Assembly (NCBI GenBank): GCA_902812385.1
Contig: CADDZD010000002.1
Coordinates: 29,493-93,492, forward strand
DNA length: 64,000 nt
Direction: 5' to 3'
From: Clostridia bacterium
GTDB lineage: Bacteria; Bacillota; DSM-12270; Thermacetogeniales; Thermacetogeniaceae
Shown here: positions 36,345 to 44,424 of the stretch, piece by piece
Layout of the letters: the number at the start of each line of letters is the position of its first letter
Position numbering within the stretch: position 1 is the stretch's first letter
Translations under genes and position numbers: made by a program
The notes under the pieces: model-generated
Seen by the model: only the letters and a program-made list of their open reading frames with translations
Database searches by the model: none
Told to the model about the DNA's origin: nothing

Positions 36345-38708
36345 CTATTTGAAATGCACGATGGTCACACCCGTTCCCCCCTCCTGGTATGTGCCAAGCC
36401 GGAAGGAGGCCACGAAGGGATGTTTTGCAAGATATTTTTGCACGACATCCCTTAATACTCCTGTTCCCTTCCCGTGGATCAGGGTCACTTTCTGTATCCC
36501 CGCCAGGTAGGCGGCATCAAGGTACTTGTCAACATTTTCCAGGGCGTCCTCAACTCGCTGGCCGCGTAAATCAAACTCAGGAGACACCGCTGCATTCTGC
36601 TCTATGGTGCCGGACCTCCGGGTGGAATGGGCATCCTGCTTTATTTCCTGCCTGCCCTGGCGCAGTTCCGCAAGAGGCAGTTTCAACTTGAGCGCTCCTA
36701 TTTGCACCATCACATTGCCGCTGGAGTCCGGGTGGTCTAGCACGTAACCCTGCTGGTTAAATCGCGGAACTGCAACCAGATCGCCCGGTTTAACATCACC
36801 GACCGGTTCGCCCTGGGGCAGCGACACCTGTTCCCCTATCTTTTCCTCAATCTTACCGGCAAGCTCGTTTAATCTCTCCCGGGCCTGGTGGGCAATTCTC
36901 AATCTCTCCTGAACCGGCTGTTTCCGCTGCTCCTCCCGCAGGCTCCGGATCAACTGCTCCGCTTCCCGCCTTGCAGTGCGCAGGAGTTCCCGGCCTTCCT
37001 CGGCAGCTTTAGCCAGGATCTGCTTCTCCTTCTCCCTGACCCGTTCTTCCTCCTGTTTTAGCTTATTCCGCAACTGCTGAACCTCTGTCTTTAAGCGCTC
37101 AGCCTCAGTACGGGCGGTTAAAGCGGCAAACTGATCCTCTTTGAGGTGCTGGATCAGCTCGGAGAGCTCCCTTTGCTCCGGCCTCAGAAAAGTCCGGGCG
37201 CGTTCAACAACTTCAGTGGGGAGTCCCAAGCGGCTTGCGATCTCGAAGGCATTGCTCTCTCCGGGCACACCGATGGCCAGCCTGTACGTCGGCCTGAGGG
37301 TGACGCTGTCAAACTCCACGGAGGCGTTCTCGGCACGGGGCTGGGAATGGGCGAAAACCTTTAACTCGCTGTAATGGGTTGTGGCAATGATCAGCGCCCC
37401 TTTTTGCATCAGGCATTCCAGGATCGCCATCCCCAGGGAAGCTCCCTGCTCGGGATCGGTTCCCGCCCCGAGCTCATCCAGGATGACCAGGGTTCCTTTC
37501 CCGGCCTTCTGCAGGATCCGTATAATATTGGTCATGTGCCCGGAGAAGGTGCTGAGGGACTGCTCGATACTCTGTTCATCCCCGATGTCGGCGAAAACAT
37601 CCATGAAACATGGAAAAACCGTGCCATCCCCTGCGGGAACATGCAGCCCCGACTGCGCCATTAACGCCAGCAGCCCCACCGTCTTTAAAGCCACCGTCTT
37701 GCCGCCCGTATTCGGCCCTGTAATGATCAGGCAGTCGAAGTCTCTTCCCAGGTGGAGGTCAAGGGGAACCACCTCCCCTTGCAGCAGTGGGTGCCTCCCC
37801 CCTCGGAGTTCAAGCCAGCCGTTCTCGCTGAACTGGGGAGCCTGGCCTTTCATTTTTTCACTCAAATGCCCCTTGGCAAAGATAAAATCCAGTTCTCCAA
37901 GCAGTTTCAAGCTTTTACCGATTTCATCGTGATAGACGGCCACAAGCCTGGACAGCTCTTCGAGAACCCGGAGTTCCTCCTGGTGAGCCGCCGCCCTCGT
38001 GGCGGCGAGTTCGTTCATGGTCTTGACAAGGGGAAGCGGTTCCATAAAGACCGTTGCTCCGCTGGCGGACTGATCGTGAACGATGCCGGGAAACTGGTGG
38101 CGGTACTCCTGCTTCACGGGGACCACGTAACGGTCCCCCCGCATCGTATAGATGGGTTCCTGAAGAAATCTCAGCCAGTCCGGTTTTGCGAGGATTTCCT
38201 CAAGCTGAGTTCTGGCCTTCGCCTCAAGGTTCCTGATCTGGCGCCGCAATTTCGCCAGTTCGACAGAGGCATCGTCGGCTACATCACCTTCGGGAAGGAT
38301 GCAGAAATTGATTTTATCCCGGAGCTGTCTGCACTCCTCCAAGGCAGCAGCCCGGGACCGGAGATAGGGAAGCTCCATATTTATCTGCAGTATTCCCTGT
38401 TTTATTTTAGCGGTCGCAGCAAGGGTATCCTTGCAAAGCAGGAGTTCGTGGGGTTCCAGTACCCCGCCGATGGCGGCACGCCTGAGAAAGGGAGCAAGGT
38501 CAGAAATGCCGGCAAGCGTCAAATCGGGGTTCAGCCTTCTGGCGTGGACCGCCTCCGTTGTTTCGGCCTGAGCCCTCAGTATTTCTTCCATGTCACTGGA
38601 AGGCTCCAGGTCGCGCACGTGAGGAATACCCAACGGGGTCTGGCAAAAAGCTTCCAGCATCTCCTTGATCTTATGAAATTCGAGTTTTTTCAAAGAATAC
38701 CTGTCCAA
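36345..38708 (-). CDS. mutS2: MutS2 family DNA-binding ATPase/endonuclease
   Basis: 787 residues: MutS-type core and lever domains, ATPase with Walker A GPNTGGKTVALKT (about 335-347) and DELGAGTDPEQG, long coiled coil about 515-640, KOW-like segment, and C-terminal Smr nuclease domain with FDLRGQRVEDAL and HGKGTG. It lacks the mismatch-recognition domain of MutS; MutS2 acts on recombination intermediates and, in Bacillus, on collided ribosomes. TTG start with GGGAGGG 5 nt upstream, one base after the upstream gene's stop. Confidence 0.95.
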   Translation of the reverse strand: MDRYSLKKLEFHKIKEMLEAFCQTPLGIPHVRDLEPSSDMEEILRAQAETTEAVHARRLNPDLTLAGISDLAPFLRRAAIGGVLEPHELLLCKDTLAATAKIKQGILQINMELPYLRSRAAALEECRQLRDKINFCILPEGDVADDASVELAKLRRQIRNLEAKARTQLEEILAKPDWLRFLQEPIYTMRGDRYVVPVKQEYRHQFPGIVHDQSASGATVFMEPLPLVKTMNELAATRAAAHQEELRVLEELSRLVAVYHDEIGKSLKLLGELDFIFAKGHLSEKMKGQAPQFSENGWLELRGGRHPLLQGEVVPLDLHLGRDFDCLIITGPNTGGKTVALKTVGLLALMAQSGLHVPAGDGTVFPCFMDVFADIGDEQSIEQSLSTFSGHMTNIIRILQKAGKGTLVILDELGAGTDPEQGASLGMAILECLMQKGALIIATTHYSELKVFAHSQPRAENASVEFDSVTLRPTYRLAIGVPGESNAFEIASRLGLPTEVVERARTFLRPEQRELSELIQHLKEDQFAALTARTEAERLKTEVQQLRNKLKQEEERVREKEKQILAKAAEEGRELLRTARREAEQLIRSLREEQRKQPVQERLRIAHQARERLNELAGKIEEKIGEQVSLPQGEPVGDVKPGDLVAVPRFNQQGYVLDHPDSSGNVMVQIGALKLKLPLAELRQGRQEIKQDAHSTRRSGTIEQNAAVSPEFDLRGQRVEDALENVDKYLDAAYLAGIQKVTLIHGKGTGVLRDVVQKYLAKHPFVASFRLGTYQEGGTGVTIVHFK

Positions 38709-38709
38709 T

Positions 38710-41286
38710 TTAGCCCTCCCTTACCCTTGACTCTTCCTCTTGCAGCACTCCCCGCAGGTAATGCCCGCGGGTTAAACCCTGTAGGGAAGTCTCTGACAGC
38801 TCCTCCCATGCCTTTTTACCTGCTTTTTTATCCCACCTGCCGGCCGCCCATAAATCGCACGCCCGCCTGTAAATCGCAGTTATTCGTTTTACCAGTGCAG
38901 CCTCAAAATAGCGCAATTCAAGCCTGAGATTGCTATAACCTGCTGCTAAAATCTCGTCGAGAAATTCGATCAGGCAGAGCTCCCTGGCGTTGTAAAGGGT
39001 CATCCGGCACTTTTCGTCCTGTACCAGGGGAAAGAGATACCCCCGGCGATCCTTCAAAAAGCAGGAGTACTTCCGGCACAGTTGCGGACAGGCATCGTCC
39101 CCTTCAGGACGATCAAAGGCAGCAACTGCGCCGGTGACGCAGTGTTCGCTGATCATCAGGGGGAGGGTCCCGTGCACTAAAAGCTCCAGGAAGCCGGTCC
39201 CGCGAAAAGCGAGATTATGCAGCTGCTCCCGGTTCAGCTCGGGGGAAAGGGTAACCCTCCTGACCCCCCTGTCCAGCAGTGTCATCACCGCAGGATCGTT
39301 AAAAACCGGAACAGAAAAATCCGTAATTATCCTCAGGCCGCTTTGCAGGGCGAGATACAGTCCCCCCAGGTCGCCGACAAGCACCCCATCCGCATGAAGG
39401 TCGCGGCCTTTAACTAAAGTCTCTTCCACTGAAGCTCGATCTCGCTCCTGCCAGATCCGGGGAATGATGAGAAATGCCTCTGTTTTTTGCTCCCGGCACA
39501 TTTCAACCCCCTGCTCCACCAGGTTCCAGTTCCAGGGCTTCCTCCCCCGGTAGGATGGGCCTCCAAAATATAAAATCTCAGCGCCTGCTTCAAGCGCGGC
39601 CTGGAGAGCTGGAAAATCACCCACAGCCACAGCCAGAGACGGCCTCGCCCCCAGCTGTTTATTAGACTGCGCCTGATTCCTTATTGATTTCCAGAATGAA
39701 TCCTCCCGTTCCAGGCTCCCTTTTGGTACGATTCGCTTAAACCTGCGCACCCGGGCATCCTTCAGGGCAGCGGTGAGATCTCTCCGGACGGCGTTGATCT
39801 CGCTTAAAGGAAACATCACGTTGCGATCGAGATCGCAATCGAATTCTTCGAGTGCAAAGGGGGTGTTACCCAGGCGATCCACCTGTTCCCTCACTTTTTC
39901 CGGCGTAAGGGAGTGTTTGATGGCGCTTTCCCCCAGGAAACTGCCCCTGCTGACCACATGAAGCCCGTCCGGATCCCATGCCTCCAGGACAAAGGGTTCC
40001 CCTATTTTGCCTTCCGCTCTGATCCTCAGGGGCACCCGGCGCCTTCCGCCACCACGCATGCTTTCCTGTGCCAACCAGATCAACCTCTCATCGTGGGTTT
40101 TGAAGACGCGATCCCCCGCTCTGACAGGAAACGGTGCCGTAATCTCCACCCTCGTCCCCGGTTCCGCCCCGGAAACCTGTATTCCCTTTACCTGGAGGCT
40201 GTGCACCGTCATGCCTTCCCTACCGCTCCCGGTCCAGAATTCAATACCATCACCAACTCGTAAGGGTAGGCGTGTCTCGAACACAACCCGCCTTTCCGGC
40301 GTCACGCGAATAACCCGTCCCACGGGGAGTCCCCGGTTGTTGGGCTTGGTGTAGCCGATCAGCCTCCGCCGCGGGTTTCCGTAGAAATAACCGGAGGTAA
40401 ACCCCCTGTTAAAGATCTGGGCAAGGTCACGAATTTCCTCTTCGGTGACCTCAAAACCGGCCGGGTCGCGGTATGCCCTGTCAAGGGCTGTCCGGTAAAT
40501 TCTCACCACTGTGGCCACATATTCTGGCCGTTTCATGCGGCCCTCGATTTTCAGGGAGGTTACGCCGGCATCGATCAAAGCCGGAAGCTCCCGGATCAGC
40601 ATCAGGTCCTTGGGACTCAATAAATGTTCTCCGGGACAGGCGGAATCCAGTTCTTTACCGTGGGCGTCAACCAGCCGGTATGGGAGCCTGCAGGGCTGGG
40701 CGCAGCACCCGCGATTCCCGCTGCGTCCCCCCACCAGGCTGCTAAAAAGGCATTGACCGGAGTAACAGAAGCAGAGGGCCCCGTGGACGAAGACCTCCAG
40801 TTCCAGGGAGGTTTTCCGCTTGATCTCCTGCAGCTCTGCATAAGTGGTTTCCCGAGCCAGAACAACGCGCCGAAAACCGAGATCGGCCAGAAACTGCACC
40901 CCCGACGCATTGTGAACGGTCATCTGGGTGCTCCCGTGCAGGGGGAGTTCCGGAAGAACACTCCTGATAAAACCGGCAACCCCCAGATCCTGCACCAGCA
41001 CGGCATCGGCACCTTCCCGGTACAAAAAAAACAGGTAATCCGCCAGTTCTCCGAATTCCCCGTTGTCAACCAGGGTATTTACCGTCACATATACCCTGAC
41101 GCCGCGCACATGAGCATAGTTAAAGGCTTCTATCAACTCTTCCTGTGTAAAGTTCTCCGCATAGGCGCGGGCCCCGAAATGCCTCCCCCCCAGGTAAACG
41201 GCATCTGCCCCGTTGGCCACGGCAGCCCGTAGAGCATCGGGAGAACCCGCCGGGGCAAGCAGTTCCGGCATCCTTTTTTCCGTCAT
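38710..41286 (-). CDS. U32-family protein with DUF3656 (RlhA-like)
   Basis: 858 residues: N-terminal U32 domain about 5-300 (LLAPAGSPDALRAAVANGADAVYLGG; ELEVFVHGALCFCYSGQCLFSS with conserved cysteines; GCCAQPCR), a DUF3656 middle about 385-510, and a degenerate second U32-like half about 580-780 ending ACPQLCRKYSCFLKD. The domain order is that of E. coli RlhA, which hydroxylates 23S rRNA C2501 using prephenate-derived chemistry, so an RNA-modification role is more likely than proteolysis. ATG start; the nearest GGAGG is about 15 nt away. Confidence 0.85.
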   Translation of the reverse strand: MTEKRMPELLAPAGSPDALRAAVANGADAVYLGGRHFGARAYAENFTQEELIEAFNYAHVRGVRVYVTVNTLVDNGEFGELADYLFFLYREGADAVLVQDLGVAGFIRSVLPELPLHGSTQMTVHNASGVQFLADLGFRRVVLARETTYAELQEIKRKTSLELEVFVHGALCFCYSGQCLFSSLVGGRSGNRGCCAQPCRLPYRLVDAHGKELDSACPGEHLLSPKDLMLIRELPALIDAGVTSLKIEGRMKRPEYVATVVRIYRTALDRAYRDPAGFEVTEEEIRDLAQIFNRGFTSGYFYGNPRRRLIGYTKPNNRGLPVGRVIRVTPERRVVFETRLPLRVGDGIEFWTGSGREGMTVHSLQVKGIQVSGAEPGTRVEITAPFPVRAGDRVFKTHDERLIWLAQESMRGGGRRRVPLRIRAEGKIGEPFVLEAWDPDGLHVVSRGSFLGESAIKHSLTPEKVREQVDRLGNTPFALEEFDCDLDRNVMFPLSEINAVRRDLTAALKDARVRRFKRIVPKGSLEREDSFWKSIRNQAQSNKQLGARPSLAVAVGDFPALQAALEAGAEILYFGGPSYRGRKPWNWNLVEQGVEMCREQKTEAFLIIPRIWQERDRASVEETLVKGRDLHADGVLVGDLGGLYLALQSGLRIITDFSVPVFNDPAVMTLLDRGVRRVTLSPELNREQLHNLAFRGTGFLELLVHGTLPLMISEHCVTGAVAAFDRPEGDDACPQLCRKYSCFLKDRRGYLFPLVQDEKCRMTLYNARELCLIEFLDEILAAGYSNLRLELRYFEAALVKRITAIYRRACDLWAAGRWDKKAGKKAWEELSETSLQGLTRGHYLRGVLQEEESRVREG

Positions 41287-41315
41287 CCGCTATTCCGATA
41301 ACCTCCAGAATAAAT

Positions 41316-42272
41316 TTATGAAATACGGCTGACCCGGATCAGACCGGAGCAGGAGTGAATCTCTACCCCCTGTTTGGCTAGTTCATCGAGAAACAGATTA
41401 AGTCCAAGGGAATCGCTGGCAATATGCCCGGCGATGATGACGTTGATATGATGTTTATCCGCTTCCTTCCGGTGGTCCTCCCCCATGTGCATCCCGATCA
41501 CCGTGCCCACTCCTGCATTGGCCAGTTTTTCATAGGCTTCTTTGGCTCCGCTGGTTCCCCCGGTCATGTCTACAAAGATCTTACCTGCCCTCCTCTTTTC
41601 GCTACCGACAACAATCTTCGGCCCGGCCTTGTGTTTTACGGCATGGGCATACTCGGGTACTTCTTTGAGAACCTTGATGATCTCACCCAGGGTCTCCGGA
41701 GCTTTTTCCTGGATTAGTTTGTCCAAAAAGCTTGTTACCAAATTATCGGCGGGGGTGTGCACACACATAAACGGTATCCCCAGGAGCCGGGCTGCGTCAA
41801 CCGCACGGTTGTGGTTGGCCGGAGCGAACAGTCTCTCCACCTGTGCAATCCTGTCGGCCAGGATTCCCTCGGCCACGTTGATGGGTACTCCCAAACGGTG
41901 AAGCTCATCCTCCTGGATGTGCATCACCTCGTGCAGGGCGGCCAGGGCTTTTCCTTCGGGATGATGAGAAACGATGAGGTCGATCCGCCTTCCCCTTTCC
42001 CTGAGGCGGTCCGCCAGCAGAACCTCACCCACCTCCATATCAATACCGGCCAAAACCCCTTGGACCTCCGCATCCTCTTCTCCGAATAGAATCCTGGTGT
42101 CGCTGTAAGGATTCCACAGCCGTTCCCGATCGAATTCCTTTTTGTCGCCCTCTTTTAATTCTTGATAAGCCTTCTGCTCCTTTTCTAAAACCCGGGCCAC
42201 CTCCGCGGCTCCCCGTGGATCGGCCTCCTTACCCTTCTGCACGGCGATCTCGTATATCTCCCGGATTTTCAC
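41316..42272 (-). CDS. NIF3-like metal-binding protein
   Basis: 318 residues resembling the NIF3 (NGG1p-interacting factor 3) family: DLIVSHHPEGKAL near the middle, NHNRAVDAARLLGIPFMCVHTPADN, and the C-terminal HHINVIIAGHIASDSLGLN supply clustered His/Asp/Glu for a dimetal site. Cellular role unknown; proposed GTP cyclohydrolase relatedness is only by fold. GTG start with GGGGAGG 8 nt upstream. Confidence 0.75.
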   Translation of the reverse strand: MKIREIYEIAVQKGKEADPRGAAEVARVLEKEQKAYQELKEGDKKEFDRERLWNPYSDTRILFGEEDAEVQGVLAGIDMEVGEVLLADRLRERGRRIDLIVSHHPEGKALAALHEVMHIQEDELHRLGVPINVAEGILADRIAQVERLFAPANHNRAVDAARLLGIPFMCVHTPADNLVTSFLDKLIQEKAPETLGEIIKVLKEVPEYAHAVKHKAGPKIVVGSEKRRAGKIFVDMTGGTSGAKEAYEKLANAGVGTVIGMHMGEDHRKEADKHHINVIIAGHIASDSLGLNLFLDELAKQGVEIHSCSGLIRVSRIS

Positions 42273-42355
42273 AGTTTCTACCTCCCCAACAATTTCGTTT
42301 TCACATGCAGGAAAATCAAAAGAGCATCGAGACTTAACGGAGGTTTTTTCTCACA

Positions 42356-44065
42356 TTAAGTCTTTTTCTTCAGCCACTTCTTTAGCTTCGGTAAGGGCCA
42401 GGTATTAATCACGTCCTTCGCTTCCGCCCACCCCCGCCTGGCGGTGAGCAGGCCGTAACGGATGTCGTCCAGGAAACTAACATCGTGGGCATCGGTATTG
42501 ATGGCAAATTTTACCCCCAGCCGCTTCCCCTCTCGAATATAGGCATCCTTCAGGTCGAGGCGATCGGGAGATGCATTGATCTCCAGGGCGGTCCCGGTTT
42601 CCGCCGCCACCTCCAGGACGCGGGAAACATCCAACTCATAGGGTTCCCTCCTGCCGATAAGGCGCCCGGTAGGATGGCCGATAATATCTATATGCTCGTT
42701 TTTCATGGCTTCGACAATCCGCTCGGTCAGGGTTTCCCGATCCTGCTTAAACCCGGAATGAATTGAAGCAATCACAAGGTCCATCTCCGACAGGATGCGG
42801 TCATCAAAGTCGAGATCCTTGTTGGGCAGGATCTCCACCTCCATCCCTGCCAGCACATGCAGCCCGTCGAGATCCCTGTTCATGAGGTCGATCTGCTCCC
42901 GCTGGCGGAGAAGCCTTTCTTCATCAAGACCATGGGCGATGCTCAAAGACCTGGTATGGTCGGTAATCGCCAGGTAGCTGTAGCCGCGCCGCTTTGCTGC
43001 CGCTGCCAACTCCTCCACAGTGTTTACCCCGTCACTCCAGTCGCTGTGCACATGGAGGTCGCCCTTGAGGTCCTTTGACTCCACCAACCGGGGAAGCGTA
43101 CCATTCAGGGCAGCCTCGATCTCCCCCTGCCCCTCCCGCAGTTCCGGTGGTATGTACATCATGCCGAGATGTTCAAAGAACTCCTCTTCGGTTTCAGGGT
43201 AAAAAGCTGTCCCTTCCTTTGTAATTCCATACTCGCTGATCTTACAGTCAAGGCCCGCGCTTTCGCGCAGGGCAACATTGTGCTCCGGCGACCCGGTAAA
43301 GTAACGCAGTGCAGAAATAAAATAAGGTGGTTTGACCACCAGGAGGTCGACATGGATCTCCCACCTGGTGAGCACCGTCGCCTTATTCTCGTCTTCGCTT
43401 AAAACCTCCTGCACCCACGGAGCCCCGGTAAACTTTTGAACAACAATGGGAGGGTCCTCCGAGGCAGCCACAAAGTCGAGGTCTCCCACCGTTTCCTGCC
43501 CGCGCCGGTAACTGCCGGCTGCTGTCACTCTGATCACTTCCTGCTGCTCCTCGAGAAAGCGTTGAATCTCACCGGCAACAGCGGAAGCGAAATGCAGCGG
43601 CCAGCGCTTTTCCCGCCGGACCCACTCTATCCCCTTTAGAATCGCCTCTTCGGTCTTCTTCCCGATGCCGGGCAGTTGCCGCAGGCGCTGCTCCCTTGCG
43701 GCTACAACCAGCTCGTCCAGGGAGGTAATGTTAAGGCTTCTGTAAAGGAGCTGTACTGTCTTCGCCCCTACCCCGGGAATGCGCAGCAGCTCACGCAAGC
43801 CCTGGGGAACCTTTTTCTTCAACTCCTCATGGTAACGCAGCTTTCCCGTTGCAACCAGTTCCTTGATTTTGCCCTCCAGGGCGTCGCCGATACCGGGAAT
43901 CTCCTTTAGCCCATCCTCTCGAGCGAGTTGTTCCACATTAAGGGAGGTATTCTGTAAAACCTGCGCCGCCTTCCGGTACGCCCGGGATTTATAGGGATTC
44001 TCCCCGAGTATATCCAGCAGCTCGGCGATCTCAAGAAAAATTTGTGCAACTTCCCAGTTAGTCAT
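42356..44065 (-). CDS. polX: Family X DNA polymerase with PHP domain
   Basis: Base-excision/gap-filling repair polymerase with 3'-5' exonuclease activity. 569 residues: helix-hairpin-helix 8-kDa-like domain (LKEIPGIGDALEGKI, LLRIPGVGAKTVQLLY), palm with GSYRRGQETVGDLDFV (metal aspartates) and IHVDLLVV, then a C-terminal PHP domain starting LKGDLHVHSDWSDG with its His/Asp metal ligands (ITDHTRS, NTDAHDV). ATG behind GGGGG. Confidence 0.95.
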   Translation of the reverse strand: MTNWEVAQIFLEIAELLDILGENPYKSRAYRKAAQVLQNTSLNVEQLAREDGLKEIPGIGDALEGKIKELVATGKLRYHEELKKKVPQGLRELLRIPGVGAKTVQLLYRSLNITSLDELVVAAREQRLRQLPGIGKKTEEAILKGIEWVRREKRWPLHFASAVAGEIQRFLEEQQEVIRVTAAGSYRRGQETVGDLDFVAASEDPPIVVQKFTGAPWVQEVLSEDENKATVLTRWEIHVDLLVVKPPYFISALRYFTGSPEHNVALRESAGLDCKISEYGITKEGTAFYPETEEEFFEHLGMMYIPPELREGQGEIEAALNGTLPRLVESKDLKGDLHVHSDWSDGVNTVEELAAAAKRRGYSYLAITDHTRSLSIAHGLDEERLLRQREQIDLMNRDLDGLHVLAGMEVEILPNKDLDFDDRILSEMDLVIASIHSGFKQDRETLTERIVEAMKNEHIDIIGHPTGRLIGRREPYELDVSRVLEVAAETGTALEINASPDRLDLKDAYIREGKRLGVKFAINTDAHDVSFLDDIRYGLLTARRGWAEAKDVINTWPLPKLKKWLKKKT

Positions 44066-44077
44066 CTTGGCCCCCTG

Positions 44078-44338
44078 CTATTTCAGAGCCTTCTCTTCCT
44101 CCAGCAGCTTGACCAGGCTGTCGTAATCTTCCTGGAGCTTGTTCAACTCGTCGGCAATGTTCAAAGCGGCCAGAACTGCCACTTTGCTGACCGACAGATG
44201 GGGATTCTTATTCCCGATCAGGCGCATCTTCTTGTCCACGTATGCGGCTATACCTTCAATGTATTCGGCTCCGGCGAACCCTTTAATCGTATACTCTTCC
44301 CCGTAGATCTTCACCGTCACCTTCGTTTTCTCTTCCAT
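44078..44338 (-). CDS. zapA: Cell-division protein ZapA
   Basis: Small FtsZ-ring stabiliser. 86 residues: EEKTKVTVKIYGEEYTIKG then YIEGIAAYVDKKMR and a C-terminal coiled coil, standard ZapA. Two possible ATGs: 44353 (GGGGGAAG upstream) and 44338 (GGGAG 6 nt upstream); the second gives the usual N-terminus. Precedes polX by 12 bp, and lies after pheST as in Bacillus. Confidence 0.92.
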   Translation of the reverse strand: MEEKTKVTVKIYGEEYTIKGFAGAEYIEGIAAYVDKKMRLIGNKNPHLSVSKVAVLAALNIADELNKLQEDYDSLVKLLEEEKALK

Positions 44339-44424
44339 CCCGTTCTCCCCCATACCTAACTTCCCCCTTCCTGCGACCGATTATTATAACTCTTCGCTTA
44401 AATGGGATTGAAATCCTGCCGCCT

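Noticed and set aside
37752..38927. 391-codon plus-strand ORF opposite mutS2 and the U32 gene
   Set aside because: It crosses two real minus-strand genes and their junction, with no recognisable protein features.
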